Positions 26,780-33,644 of a DNA stretch of 64,000 nt are shown piece by piece. Source of the stretch: JBAXXL01 sp037127915 (GTDB taxonomy: Bacteria > Bacteroidota > Ignavibacteria > Kapaibacteriales > UBA2268); the NCBI GenBank assembly GCA_037127915.1, contig JBAXXL010000004.1, positions 1 to 64,000 on the forward strand, read 5' to 3'. The position numbers and the translations under genes were made by a program. How positions within the stretch are numbered: the first letter of the stretch is position 1; each line of letters opens with the position of its first letter. The notes beneath the pieces were generated by a model. That model searched no databases, had not been told where the DNA came from, and was given only the letters and a program-made list of their open reading frames with translations.

Positions 26780-28435
26780 ATGAACCTGGCGAAAAACAAA
26801 ATTATATTTAGTATTCTGATTGGCTTAATATTAGGTATTATAGCCATTCCTACAACAAATTCTAAAGAAAATAATATTTATGAAGAACTCGAAAAGTTCA
26901 GATATGTATATAATATGGCATATCGTAATTATGTAGATTCTGTCGATACCAAGAAATTGACTGAAGCGGCAATCCAAGGAATGCTTAAAGAATTAGACCC
27001 TCATTCAGTTTATATAAATGCTGAAGAAATGAAACAAGTTGAAGAAGATTTCGCCGGAAGTTTTGAAGGCATAGGTGTTCAATTCGATATAATCAATGAC
27101 ACAATTACTGTTATTGCTCCAATTACAGACGGTCCAAGTGAAAAACTAGGAATTCAGGCAGGCGATAAAATTGTGAAAATCGATCATCTAAATGCTGTTG
27201 GAATCCCTCGCGACGATGTACCGAAAAAATTAAAAGGTGCAAAAGGAACTCATGTAGTTGTTGATATTAAACGCACTGGTGATAAAAACCTTATTCAATT
27301 TGATATTATACGTGATAAAATTCCGATATATACTGTTGATGCTAGCTTTATAATCGCAGGTACTGATATCGGCGTTGTTACTGTAAATCGCTTTGCCGCA
27401 ACCACAAATAAAGAGATGATGGATGCTGTCAATATTTTGAAAACAAAAGGGATGAAACGCCTAATTTTAGATTTACGAGGTAACCCTGGTGGTTTCTTAG
27501 ATCAGGCATATTTAATGGCGGATGAATTCATAAGCAAAGGCGACACTATTGTTTATACTAAGAGCCGCATAACATCGTTCGACGAAGTAAAAATCGCTAC
27601 CGAAGGCGGTGCATTAGAGGATATTCCTGTAATAGTGTTGGTTAACGCCGGTTCAGCTTCAGCATCAGAAATCGTTTCCGGTGCCATACAAGATTTGGAT
27701 CGCGGATTAATAGTTGGAGAGACATCTTTTGGTAAAGGTTTGGTTCAACGTCAATATCCGCTAATGGATGGTTCAGCTTTCAGACTGACAATTTCAAGAT
27801 ATTATACTCCATCGGGAAGATGTATTCAACGACCTTACGACGATCCTGTGAATTACAGAAGATTAGTCGGTAGATTAGAGTTAGAAGAAGGTTCAAATTT
27901 GGAACATTCATTGGATAAAATCAAAAAAGAACAAGCTAACGAAAAAGACACAACCAAAAAAATCGATATGAAATCCATTCCGCTTTATTATACACGCGGT
28001 GGAAGAGCTGTTCTTGGCGGTGGCGGTATTATTCCTGATTATATTGTTAAAACCGATACTATAACAAGATTTAGTGCTGAAATGAGAAGAAAACGCATAT
28101 TTTATGAATTTGTTAACAATGACCTCTTAGCCAAAAAAGAAATCAAAGATAAATATAAAGATAACTTCAATTCATTCTATAAAGATTTCAAAATCACTGA
28201 TGATATGATGAAAGATTTAAGGAAATTAGCTGAATTAAGAGATATTAAATGGAATGAAGCTTCAGCAAAAACAGACGACCAATTTATCAGAATCGAATTA
28301 AAATCGCAATTAGCCCGCCAACTTTGGGGTAGAAATGAGTATGAAATGGTCTTCTCCGATATAGACGACCAAATCCAAAAAGCAAGAACACTATTCCCTG
28401 AAGCGGAAAAAATACATAAAATGAAGAAAAGATAG
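26780..28435 (+). CDS. S41-family C-terminal processing protease
   Basis: A 551-residue periplasmic protease of the CtpA/Prc family, exported or anchored through an N-terminal hydrophobic segment (residues 8-24). A PDZ domain (about residues 85-170: GSFEGIGVQFDIIND, GIQAGDKIVKIDHL) precedes the peptidase core with the catalytic Ser in NAGSASASEIVSGAIQD (near 293) and the Lys in GETSFGKGLVQ (near 318). The C-terminal 180 residues are charged and helical. It would trim or degrade envelope proteins by a Ser/Lys dyad. The family is certain; the substrate is not. Confidence 0.93.
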   Translation: MNLAKNKIIFSILIGLILGIIAIPTTNSKENNIYEELEKFRYVYNMAYRNYVDSVDTKKLTEAAIQGMLKELDPHSVYINAEEMKQVEEDFAGSFEGIGVQFDIINDTITVIAPITDGPSEKLGIQAGDKIVKIDHLNAVGIPRDDVPKKLKGAKGTHVVVDIKRTGDKNLIQFDIIRDKIPIYTVDASFIIAGTDIGVVTVNRFAATTNKEMMDAVNILKTKGMKRLILDLRGNPGGFLDQAYLMADEFISKGDTIVYTKSRITSFDEVKIATEGGALEDIPVIVLVNAGSASASEIVSGAIQDLDRGLIVGETSFGKGLVQRQYPLMDGSAFRLTISRYYTPSGRCIQRPYDDPVNYRRLVGRLELEEGSNLEHSLDKIKKEQANEKDTTKKIDMKSIPLYYTRGGRAVLGGGGIIPDYIVKTDTITRFSAEMRRKRIFYEFVNNDLLAKKEIKDKYKDNFNSFYKDFKITDDMMKDLRKLAELRDIKWNEASAKTDDQFIRIELKSQLARQLWGRNEYEMVFSDIDDQIQKARTLFPEAEKIHKMKKR

Positions 28436-28469
28436 TTTCTTTTCTCGAAATATAATTTTTCTTTTAATA

Positions 28470-28501
28470 TTAATCGTAGGGTTTTCGGACCCTGCGATTA
28501 A
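28470..28501 (+). terminator. Terminator after the S41 protease gene
   Basis: Stem TTAATCGTAGGGT / ACCCTGCGATTAA with one G-U pair and a TTTCGG loop, followed by ATTTTAAA. The T-run is short. Confidence 0.7.
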
Positions 28502-28528
28502 ATTTTAAACAAACTCTTGGAAAACGCA

Positions 28529-29461
28529 ATGAAACCGAAAATTGTTTTTATGGGTACACCGGAATTCGCGATTCCGGCTTTAAAAAAAGTTAATGAAATT
28601 TACGGCGTGTCAGCCGTTGTAACTCAGCCTGACAAACCGAAGGGACGCGGACAGCATCTTGCTTGGCCTGCGGTAAAAGAATGCGCTATAGAGCTGGGAA
28701 TACCTGTTATTCAACCAATAAGTTTGAAAGACCCTGATTTTATTTCTGAATTGGCCGCTTTGAAACCTGACATCATAATTGTAATTGCTTTCAGGATTTT
28801 ACCTCCCGAAGTTTACGAATTAGCATCGATTGCATCTTTCAATATTCATGGTAGTTTGTTACCAAAATATCGAGGTGCCGCACCAATTAACTGGGCTATT
28901 ATGAACGGCGAAAAAGAAACCGGATTGACCAGCTTCATTTTGAAACAAGCTGTAGATACAGGAGATATTCTTTTGCAGGAAAGGATTCGAATTAATCCTG
29001 AAGACACATTTGGTGATATTTATAATGCTCTATCGGAAATATCAGCTGATTTGACAATTGAAACTATAGAATTAATTCGTTCAGGAAATTATACACCATT
29101 ACCTCAGAATAACGAAGTCGCTTCACCCGCACCAAAGATATTTAAAGAGCATTGCCAAATTGATTGGAACAAACACGCCGATAGCATTGTTAATCTAATA
29201 CGTGGATTATCCCCAGCTCCATCAGCTTATACAATATTCCATGGAGAAAATCTGAAGATATTGAAAGCACATAAATGCACGAAAAACCAGCTCGAATCCG
29301 GACATTATAAAATCACGGCAAAAGAATTTGCAATCGGTTGCTCAGACGCCGCAATAAGTATTGCAGAACTACAGCCTGCAGGAAAGAAAGTTATGAAAGT
29401 TGAAGATTTCTTGCGCGGATATAGAGGTGAAGCAAAAGGAACTCTCGAAAATAATGATTAA
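28529..29461 (+). CDS. fmt: Methionyl-tRNA formyltransferase
   Basis: 310 residues from the ATG at 28529 (an in-frame TTG at 28517 is less likely). The N-terminal catalytic domain begins KPKIVFMGTPEFAIPAL and has the formyl-transfer residues in SFNIHGSLLPKYRGAAPINW (Asn, His) and AVDTGDILL (Asp). The C-terminal OB-like domain (from about residue 205) binds tRNA. It formylates initiator Met-tRNA with 10-formyl-THF. No def (deformylase) gene is adjacent. The stop codon begins a 7-bp array. Confidence 0.96.
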   Translation: MKPKIVFMGTPEFAIPALKKVNEIYGVSAVVTQPDKPKGRGQHLAWPAVKECAIELGIPVIQPISLKDPDFISELAALKPDIIIVIAFRILPPEVYELASIASFNIHGSLLPKYRGAAPINWAIMNGEKETGLTSFILKQAVDTGDILLQERIRINPEDTFGDIYNALSEISADLTIETIELIRSGNYTPLPQNNEVASPAPKIFKEHCQIDWNKHADSIVNLIRGLSPAPSAYTIFHGENLKILKAHKCTKNQLESGHYKITAKEFAIGCSDAAISIAELQPAGKKVMKVEDFLRGYRGEAKGTLENND

Positions 29462-29484
29462 TGATAAATTATAAATGATTAATG
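29457..29484. repeat. Heptanucleotide array over the fmt stop codon
   Basis: Four 7-bp units (ATTAATG, ATAAATT, ATAAATG, ATTAATG). They begin in the last codons of fmt and include its TAA. Closely related to the array at 4914. Confidence 0.75.
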
Positions 29485-29535
29485 GGAAGAGAAGAAAAAA
29501 ATCCAGTCTTCTTGAGTTGTAAATAATAATTGTAA

Positions 29536-29798
29536 GGACACGGCGTGCCGTGTCCCTAATTGTTTCCTATTCTATTGGTGTTTTCACTACTATCTGTACA
29601 GTTCTGCAATAGAACCTACCTTCAGGCACATCATTATTATAGAGCAATGTATCTTCGCCGACACCTTGCACGTTGAAAAATAAGGTAAATAGCATCTACC
29701 ACCCTTAATTTTTGAGGTCGCAATTTGCGACCTCAAAAATGTCACCTTCTTTAAGGTCGCATTTTGCGACCTTAAAGAAGTGGTCGCAAATTACGACC
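29536..29798. repeat. Cluster of strong hairpins in a gene-poor stretch
   Basis: Four inverted repeats: GGACACGGC/GCCGTGTCC (29536-29555); TTTTTGAGGTCGCAA with its complement (29709-29739, 15 bp); CTTCTTTAAGGTCGCA with its complement (29746-29780, 16 bp, TTT loop); GGTCG/CGACC (29782-29798). The last three share the core GGTCGC. They lie between fmt and the YitT-family gene, in a 787-bp region (29462-30248) without a clear gene. Confidence 0.85.
29567..29695 (-). CDS. Possible small protein or gene remnant (42 codons)
   Basis: An ATG-to-TAG frame of 42 codons (starts MLFTLFFNVQGV, ends VVKTPIE) with reasonable amino-acid composition, bounded by hairpins on both sides. No family recognised and no clear ribosome-binding site. 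It could equally be the end of a decayed gene. Confidence 0.2.
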   Translation of the reverse strand: MLFTLFFNVQGVGEDTLLYNNDVPEGRFYCRTVQIVVKTPIE

Positions 29799-29891
29799 GG
29801 TTCATAATATTCTCGTAACAAATCCCAGGAAGTTTGAATTTTGGATTTTGACGGGTAGGGGTAAACCTGCGTGTTTGCTCTTCTTGAATAG

Positions 29892-29946
29892 CCACGGCTT
29901 TTAAGTCGTGGTTAGGATATGCGCCCAATATAATCGGCTTTAGCCG
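29892..29946. repeat. REP-like hairpins
   Basis: CCACGGC (29892-29898) pairs with GTCGTGG (29905-29911); a second small hairpin CGGCT/AGCCG lies at 29935-29946. A similar CCACGAC/GTTGTGG hairpin is at 50885-50903, so this may be a dispersed REP family. Confidence 0.55.
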
Positions 29947-30004
29947 AAAACACCGCCGAAATAGAACCAACAACGAAGTGGTTGATAATGAACTGTGACT
30001 GTCG

Positions 30005-30093
30005 CTATTAATATTCCATCGCTACGCGATTCAAGAGGTGTGGGGGGAGCATCAATTTTCTATTAATATAGCATCACTACGTGATTCAAGAGG
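30005..30093. repeat. Two 34-bp copies of a hairpin repeat with compensatory changes
   Basis: Copies at 30005-30038 and 30060-30093 share CTATTAATAT before and TCAAGAGG after the hairpin. The stem is ATCGC-TAC-GCGAT in the first and ATCAC-TAC-GTGAT in the second: a G-C pair became A-T with both sides changed. Confidence 0.8.
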
Positions 30094-30130
30094 GATACCT
30101 TATATCGTTCATATTGATCAATATAGGAAT

Positions 30131-30161
30131 AAAAAAAGGAGTCAAGAGGAACTCTTGACTC
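30131..30161 (-). terminator. Terminator of the YitT-family gene
   Basis: On the reverse strand: stem GAGTCAAGAG / CTCTTGACTC (30139-30161), 3-nt loop, followed by CCTTTTTTT. A further hairpin, CGTTTCCAAGC / GCTTGGGAACG (30171-30196, one wobble pair), stands between it and the gene and belongs to a widely dispersed type. Confidence 0.88.
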
Positions 30162-30203
30162 GAGGTAAACCGTTTCCAAGCCGGAGCTTGGGAACGAGAT
30201 AAT

Positions 30204-30252
30204 TTCCTATTTCCTATTTCCTATTGCCTATTGCCTAATGCCTTCTTCCTAT
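30204..30252. repeat. Heptanucleotide array ending in a stop codon
   Basis: Seven 7-bp units of the form TKCCTAT (TTCCTAT three times, TGCCTAT, TGCCTAA, a variant, TTCCTAT). The last one overlaps the reverse-strand TAG of the YitT-family gene at 30249-30251. Confidence 0.8.
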
Positions 30253-31190
30253 ATTCTTTTTCTGAAGCCTTCGCCTAGAACTTCGTGGGTATTAGCAATC
30301 ACCATGAACGCGCCCGGATCGATAGCTTTTACAATGCGCTTCAGAGTTTCCAATTCTTTTATAGGTACAACTGCCATTACCATTTCTCTTTCTTGGTCAC
30401 TATAAAATCCTCTTGATTTTATTCCTGTAACTCCGCGGTTCATTTTCTCCATAATTGTTTCACCGATTTCCTGATATTTATCAGAAGTAATGTAAACTGC
30501 TCGAGTGTAATCAAATCCGTCAATAATCATATCAATTAAACGGCTCGATATGTAGAGCAGAAAGAAAGCGTACAAAGTCAAAGTAATAGCGGATTTATCC
30601 GGTGATAAATGTTTAACACCAATAATAATACCGGCGAAAAGAATAACGAAAAAATCAATTAGCATTATAGCTTGCCCGGGTTTCATTCCCCATTTTTTTT
30701 GCATAATGGAAGCTACTATATCAGAACCGGCTGTAGTGCCTTTGAATTTGAATATGATACCCAAACCAACACCCAAAGTAACAGCACCGCAAAGTACCAT
30801 AAACAAAAAATCGTTTTGTTGTAGAGTTTGAATCGCTTCTAAATTATTCAACGCCAAAAACTTCATTCCAAACAAATCGCCACGGAACATGTCGGTGAAT
30901 AAAGAACAAAGGGTGAACGCGTAAAATGTTCGCGCACCGAAATCTTTGCCTAATTCTTTTAAGCCCCATAGAAACAGTGGAATGTTGATTATCCATAAGG
31001 TGACACCGACAGGAATTTTGTTACCAGATAAATAGTGAAGCGCCATAGCCAAGCCACTGGCACCGCCAGGTACGACTTTTGCATCAATCAGGAATACACC
31101 TAAACTGATTCCCATTAGTGCCGCACCAAAGGCAATACAAATATAATCAATGATTACTTGTCTTGTTATTTTTTCAAATTTCAATTTCAT
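30249..31190 (-). CDS. YitT family membrane protein
   Basis: A 313-residue inner-membrane protein. Five or six helices in the first 200 residues form the YitT (DUF161) part, with GVFLIDAKVVPGGASGLAMAL and FKGTTAGSDIVASIMQKK as the two matching repeat motifs. A C-terminal cytoplasmic DUF2179 domain follows (MNRGVTGIKSRGFYSDQER, DPGAFMVIANTHEVLGEGF). The family is widespread and its transport role is not established. A TAATTTTG box lies upstream on the reverse strand at 31237-31230. Confidence 0.92.
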   Translation of the reverse strand: MKLKFEKITRQVIIDYICIAFGAALMGISLGVFLIDAKVVPGGASGLAMALHYLSGNKIPVGVTLWIINIPLFLWGLKELGKDFGARTFYAFTLCSLFTDMFRGDLFGMKFLALNNLEAIQTLQQNDFLFMVLCGAVTLGVGLGIIFKFKGTTAGSDIVASIMQKKWGMKPGQAIMLIDFFVILFAGIIIGVKHLSPDKSAITLTLYAFFLLYISSRLIDMIIDGFDYTRAVYITSDKYQEIGETIMEKMNRGVTGIKSRGFYSDQEREMVMAVVPIKELETLKRIVKAIDPGAFMVIANTHEVLGEGFRKRI

Positions 31191-31278
31191 TAAATACTCT
31201 TTTTTTGTGCATTACTTATTTTATTAATACAAAATTAGCAGTTTTTTGCGAAATAGAAATGTTTATTTTTGTCAGCCA

Positions 31279-32193
31279 CTATGGTTTGCACTGTGAACAA
31301 CCGTGGTAACCTGCTTGAATGGCTTCTTTAGCTGTTTTAAATTTAATTGTGCAATTTTTGCAATTAGCGTTTTTGCAGGTAGCTTTATGAAAAACGAGTG
31401 AACTTGTGTTGCCAATAAAATTGAAATTTGAACCAACGGCTTGTGGTTTACCGAACCATTGTTCAATATTTTTTGTGGCTTCAATTGCATTTTCCGTTTT
31501 ATCGTCCAGTCGCGGGAAGAAATCAATATTCGTTTGCTTTTCAACCGCGTCCACCGAGCAAGCAAAGCTTTCTAATGGTCGTTCTGAGTCTTTATTCGGC
31601 AAAATAAATGCGATTGCTTTAATGTCAGGAGGTGTGTTGTCCAACAGTATTTTGTAATAATATTCCGGAACTGAAACCTGATTCCCACCGATTTGTTTCA
31701 ATCCTGAATGCAGAACAGGACCTGTAACTACCCAAAGCTCCGAGTTTTTCTTAGCGAATTCTTGCACCTGCTCTTCAAGCGATTTCCAAATTCCACGATT
31801 GAAAGATGGGTCTTGCGGTGACATATTGCTGTAATAGAACGATTCGCTCATATCTTTTGCCGAGGTTTTCGAATCGTTTGCAGGTTTTAAATGGCCCCGG
31901 TCGTAACCGCATTTTTGGTAATCTTTGTCATCAGCAGAACCGGTAATAACTAATGAATCCGGTCGAAAATTATCGGCGCGTTTAAGTGTAGTATTAAATA
32001 GGGCGGGGCAGAGGCGGTAAACTACCCATTTTGCCTGCTCGTGTTGTTCGGAATATTCCAAAATGTACGAGTGGTGTTTGACAACTGCTGGTGCATTTAC
32101 TACGGTCGGCATAGCTGATTCTAAAGAATTGACTTGAGCGTTTAGATTTAATCCGGCAAAAAAGAAAAGTATTAGGAAGTAGATTTTTTTCAT
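31279..32193 (-). CDS. Secreted DNA/RNA non-specific endonuclease with Ada-like zinc module
   Basis: 304 residues with a signal peptide (KKIYFLILFFFAGLNLNA). Residues about 60-240 are a beta-beta-alpha-metal (NucA/endonuclease G) nuclease: the catalytic YDRGHLKPAND at about residue 100 and the metal-binding Asn in SFYYSNMSPQDPSFNRGIW. From about residue 262 there is a separate Cys-rich module, SSLVFHKATC and CSQC at the end, that resembles the Ada/thermonuclease-type zinc-binding domain. The combination fits an extracellular nutrient or DNA-scavenging nuclease. It overlaps no gene but is 2 bases downstream of the TraB/GumN gene, so likely the same transcript. Confidence 0.9.
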   Translation of the reverse strand: MKKIYFLILFFFAGLNLNAQVNSLESAMPTVVNAPAVVKHHSYILEYSEQHEQAKWVVYRLCPALFNTTLKRADNFRPDSLVITGSADDKDYQKCGYDRGHLKPANDSKTSAKDMSESFYYSNMSPQDPSFNRGIWKSLEEQVQEFAKKNSELWVVTGPVLHSGLKQIGGNQVSVPEYYYKILLDNTPPDIKAIAFILPNKDSERPLESFACSVDAVEKQTNIDFFPRLDDKTENAIEATKNIEQWFGKPQAVGSNFNFIGNTSSLVFHKATCKNANCKNCTIKFKTAKEAIQAGYHGCSQCKP

Positions 32194-32195
32194 GT

Positions 32196-33104
32196 TTATT
32201 TTTTCAAGCGGTTGATTTGATAACCTTTGTTTCGTAGTGATTGGATAATACCCTTATCGCCCATATAGTGGGCTGTACCGGCTATAATAAAATAATTTCC
32301 GCCTTTATTGATAAATCCTTCTATTTTCTTAATCATATTAGCATTGCGCTCGTCTACGATTTTAGAGTTAACATAAGTGATTTCAGGAAATTTTTCATCT
32401 TTAGGATTTATAAGTTCATCAATCGTTTCATCATCACCTTCATCATAAGCTTTTAGCAATAATTGCGCATCTCTCACAGTAGAGTCGATATTTTTAAATG
32501 AATACTTGATGTAATCATCAGAATATGAATCGAAATAATTGAAATAGCTAAGTTGTTCGGCAGGAGTTTCTAATTCAAGTATGTTTTTGTTAAGTGTTTT
32601 GGCTTTAGAACTAAAATAATTATCTAAACCGTAAACAGAACGATATCCATTGTTTGCAAGTTCTATTTGCATTAATAACATAGCTGTGTACCAGGGTTTG
32701 ATTTTATTATAGCTTTCCGGATAGATTTTATATTTTTCACACTGTTTAGAAATCATCTCATAAACTTCGGGACTTACGTGGCTCTGCAAACTTGAGGTAT
32801 CGGAGTAGCTGACAACTTTAAATATTTCTGAAAATATCACATTCTCTGTATTACATTCTAAAACTAAGTTATTACACTCGGCAAACCCTTTTTCGATTTT
32901 TGAATTTAAAGGATAGGCATCTTTGTTCGCTATGTGGATGGAGCCGAGCATATAGATATTTGCTTTATTTGTCTTGAGCGTCCAAAAATACAAATTTTTA
33001 GCTTCTGCCTTGGCACTTACTGCCTTGAAGGCGGCGATCACAATCAATATGCCGAATGAGATTTTTGCAATTCTCTTTAAATCTGATTTTGTAATCATTT
33101 TCAT
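32196..33104 (-). CDS. TraB/GumN family protein
   Basis: 302 residues with an N-terminal hydrophobic segment (about 13-30). The TraB/GumN signature is present: YFWTLKTNKANIYMLGSIHIA near residue 40 with the GSIH motif, and a C-terminal FIIAGTAHYMGDKG with the GTAHY motif. The family (ChaN/TIKI-like fold) includes metal-dependent proteases in animals; bacterial members are poorly understood. The start codon overlaps the coaD stop by 4 bases, indicating translational coupling. The two glutamates usually paired with these motifs appear to be retained (NNLVLEC). Confidence 0.88.
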   Translation of the reverse strand: MKMITKSDLKRIAKISFGILIVIAAFKAVSAKAEAKNLYFWTLKTNKANIYMLGSIHIANKDAYPLNSKIEKGFAECNNLVLECNTENVIFSEIFKVVSYSDTSSLQSHVSPEVYEMISKQCEKYKIYPESYNKIKPWYTAMLLMQIELANNGYRSVYGLDNYFSSKAKTLNKNILELETPAEQLSYFNYFDSYSDDYIKYSFKNIDSTVRDAQLLLKAYDEGDDETIDELINPKDEKFPEITYVNSKIVDERNANMIKKIEGFINKGGNYFIIAGTAHYMGDKGIIQSLRNKGYQINRLKK

Positions 33105-33577
33105 ATTATTTTTCTTATAAATTCAGCGGCATAAACCGGTACAAATTCGTCAATATTTTGTTTTAATTTAATAAGTTCTCTAACAGAAGAAGATGAAATA
33201 TAGGTATATTCATTTGCCGGAGCTAGAAAAATGGTGGTGATTTGTGGAGCTAATTTACGATTGAAAAATGCAAGTTGAAATTCATAGTCAACATCACTTA
33301 CAGTCCGAATTCCTCGAACCATTGCACGGGCTCCAATTTCTTTTGCATAATCGGTTATTAGGCCATTATGGACATTTACCACTACATTATCAATGTGTTT
33401 CACGGAATTTATTGCCATATTTAAACGGTCTTTGACCGTGAACATTGATGATTTTTGTAAATTTTCGGCAATCACAATATGCAAACTATCAAAAAGCAAT
33501 GAAGCTCTTTCGATAATGTCAACATGACCCAAAGTAATCGGGTCAAAACATCCTGGATATATTGCTAATTTATTCAT
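33101..33577 (-). CDS. coaD: Phosphopantetheine adenylyltransferase
   Basis: 158 residues, full length for CoaD. The nucleotidyltransferase motifs are AIYPGCFDPITLGHVDII (TxGH) at the N-terminus and the C-terminal YTYISSSSVRELIK (ISSSxVR). MVRGIRTVSDVDYEFQLA binds phosphopantetheine. It catalyses the fourth step of coenzyme A synthesis, making dephospho-CoA. First gene of a reverse-strand operon with the TraB/GumN and nuclease genes. Confidence 0.97.
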   Translation of the reverse strand: MNKLAIYPGCFDPITLGHVDIIERASLLFDSLHIVIAENLQKSSMFTVKDRLNMAINSVKHIDNVVVNVHNGLITDYAKEIGARAMVRGIRTVSDVDYEFQLAFFNRKLAPQITTIFLAPANEYTYISSSSVRELIKLKQNIDEFVPVYAAEFIRKII

Positions 33578-33644
33578 AAAAATTCCGTAATTTTACATTT
33601 ATAAAATATAAGTCGTTTATAAGAAAATAAAATTTTAAGAAGAA

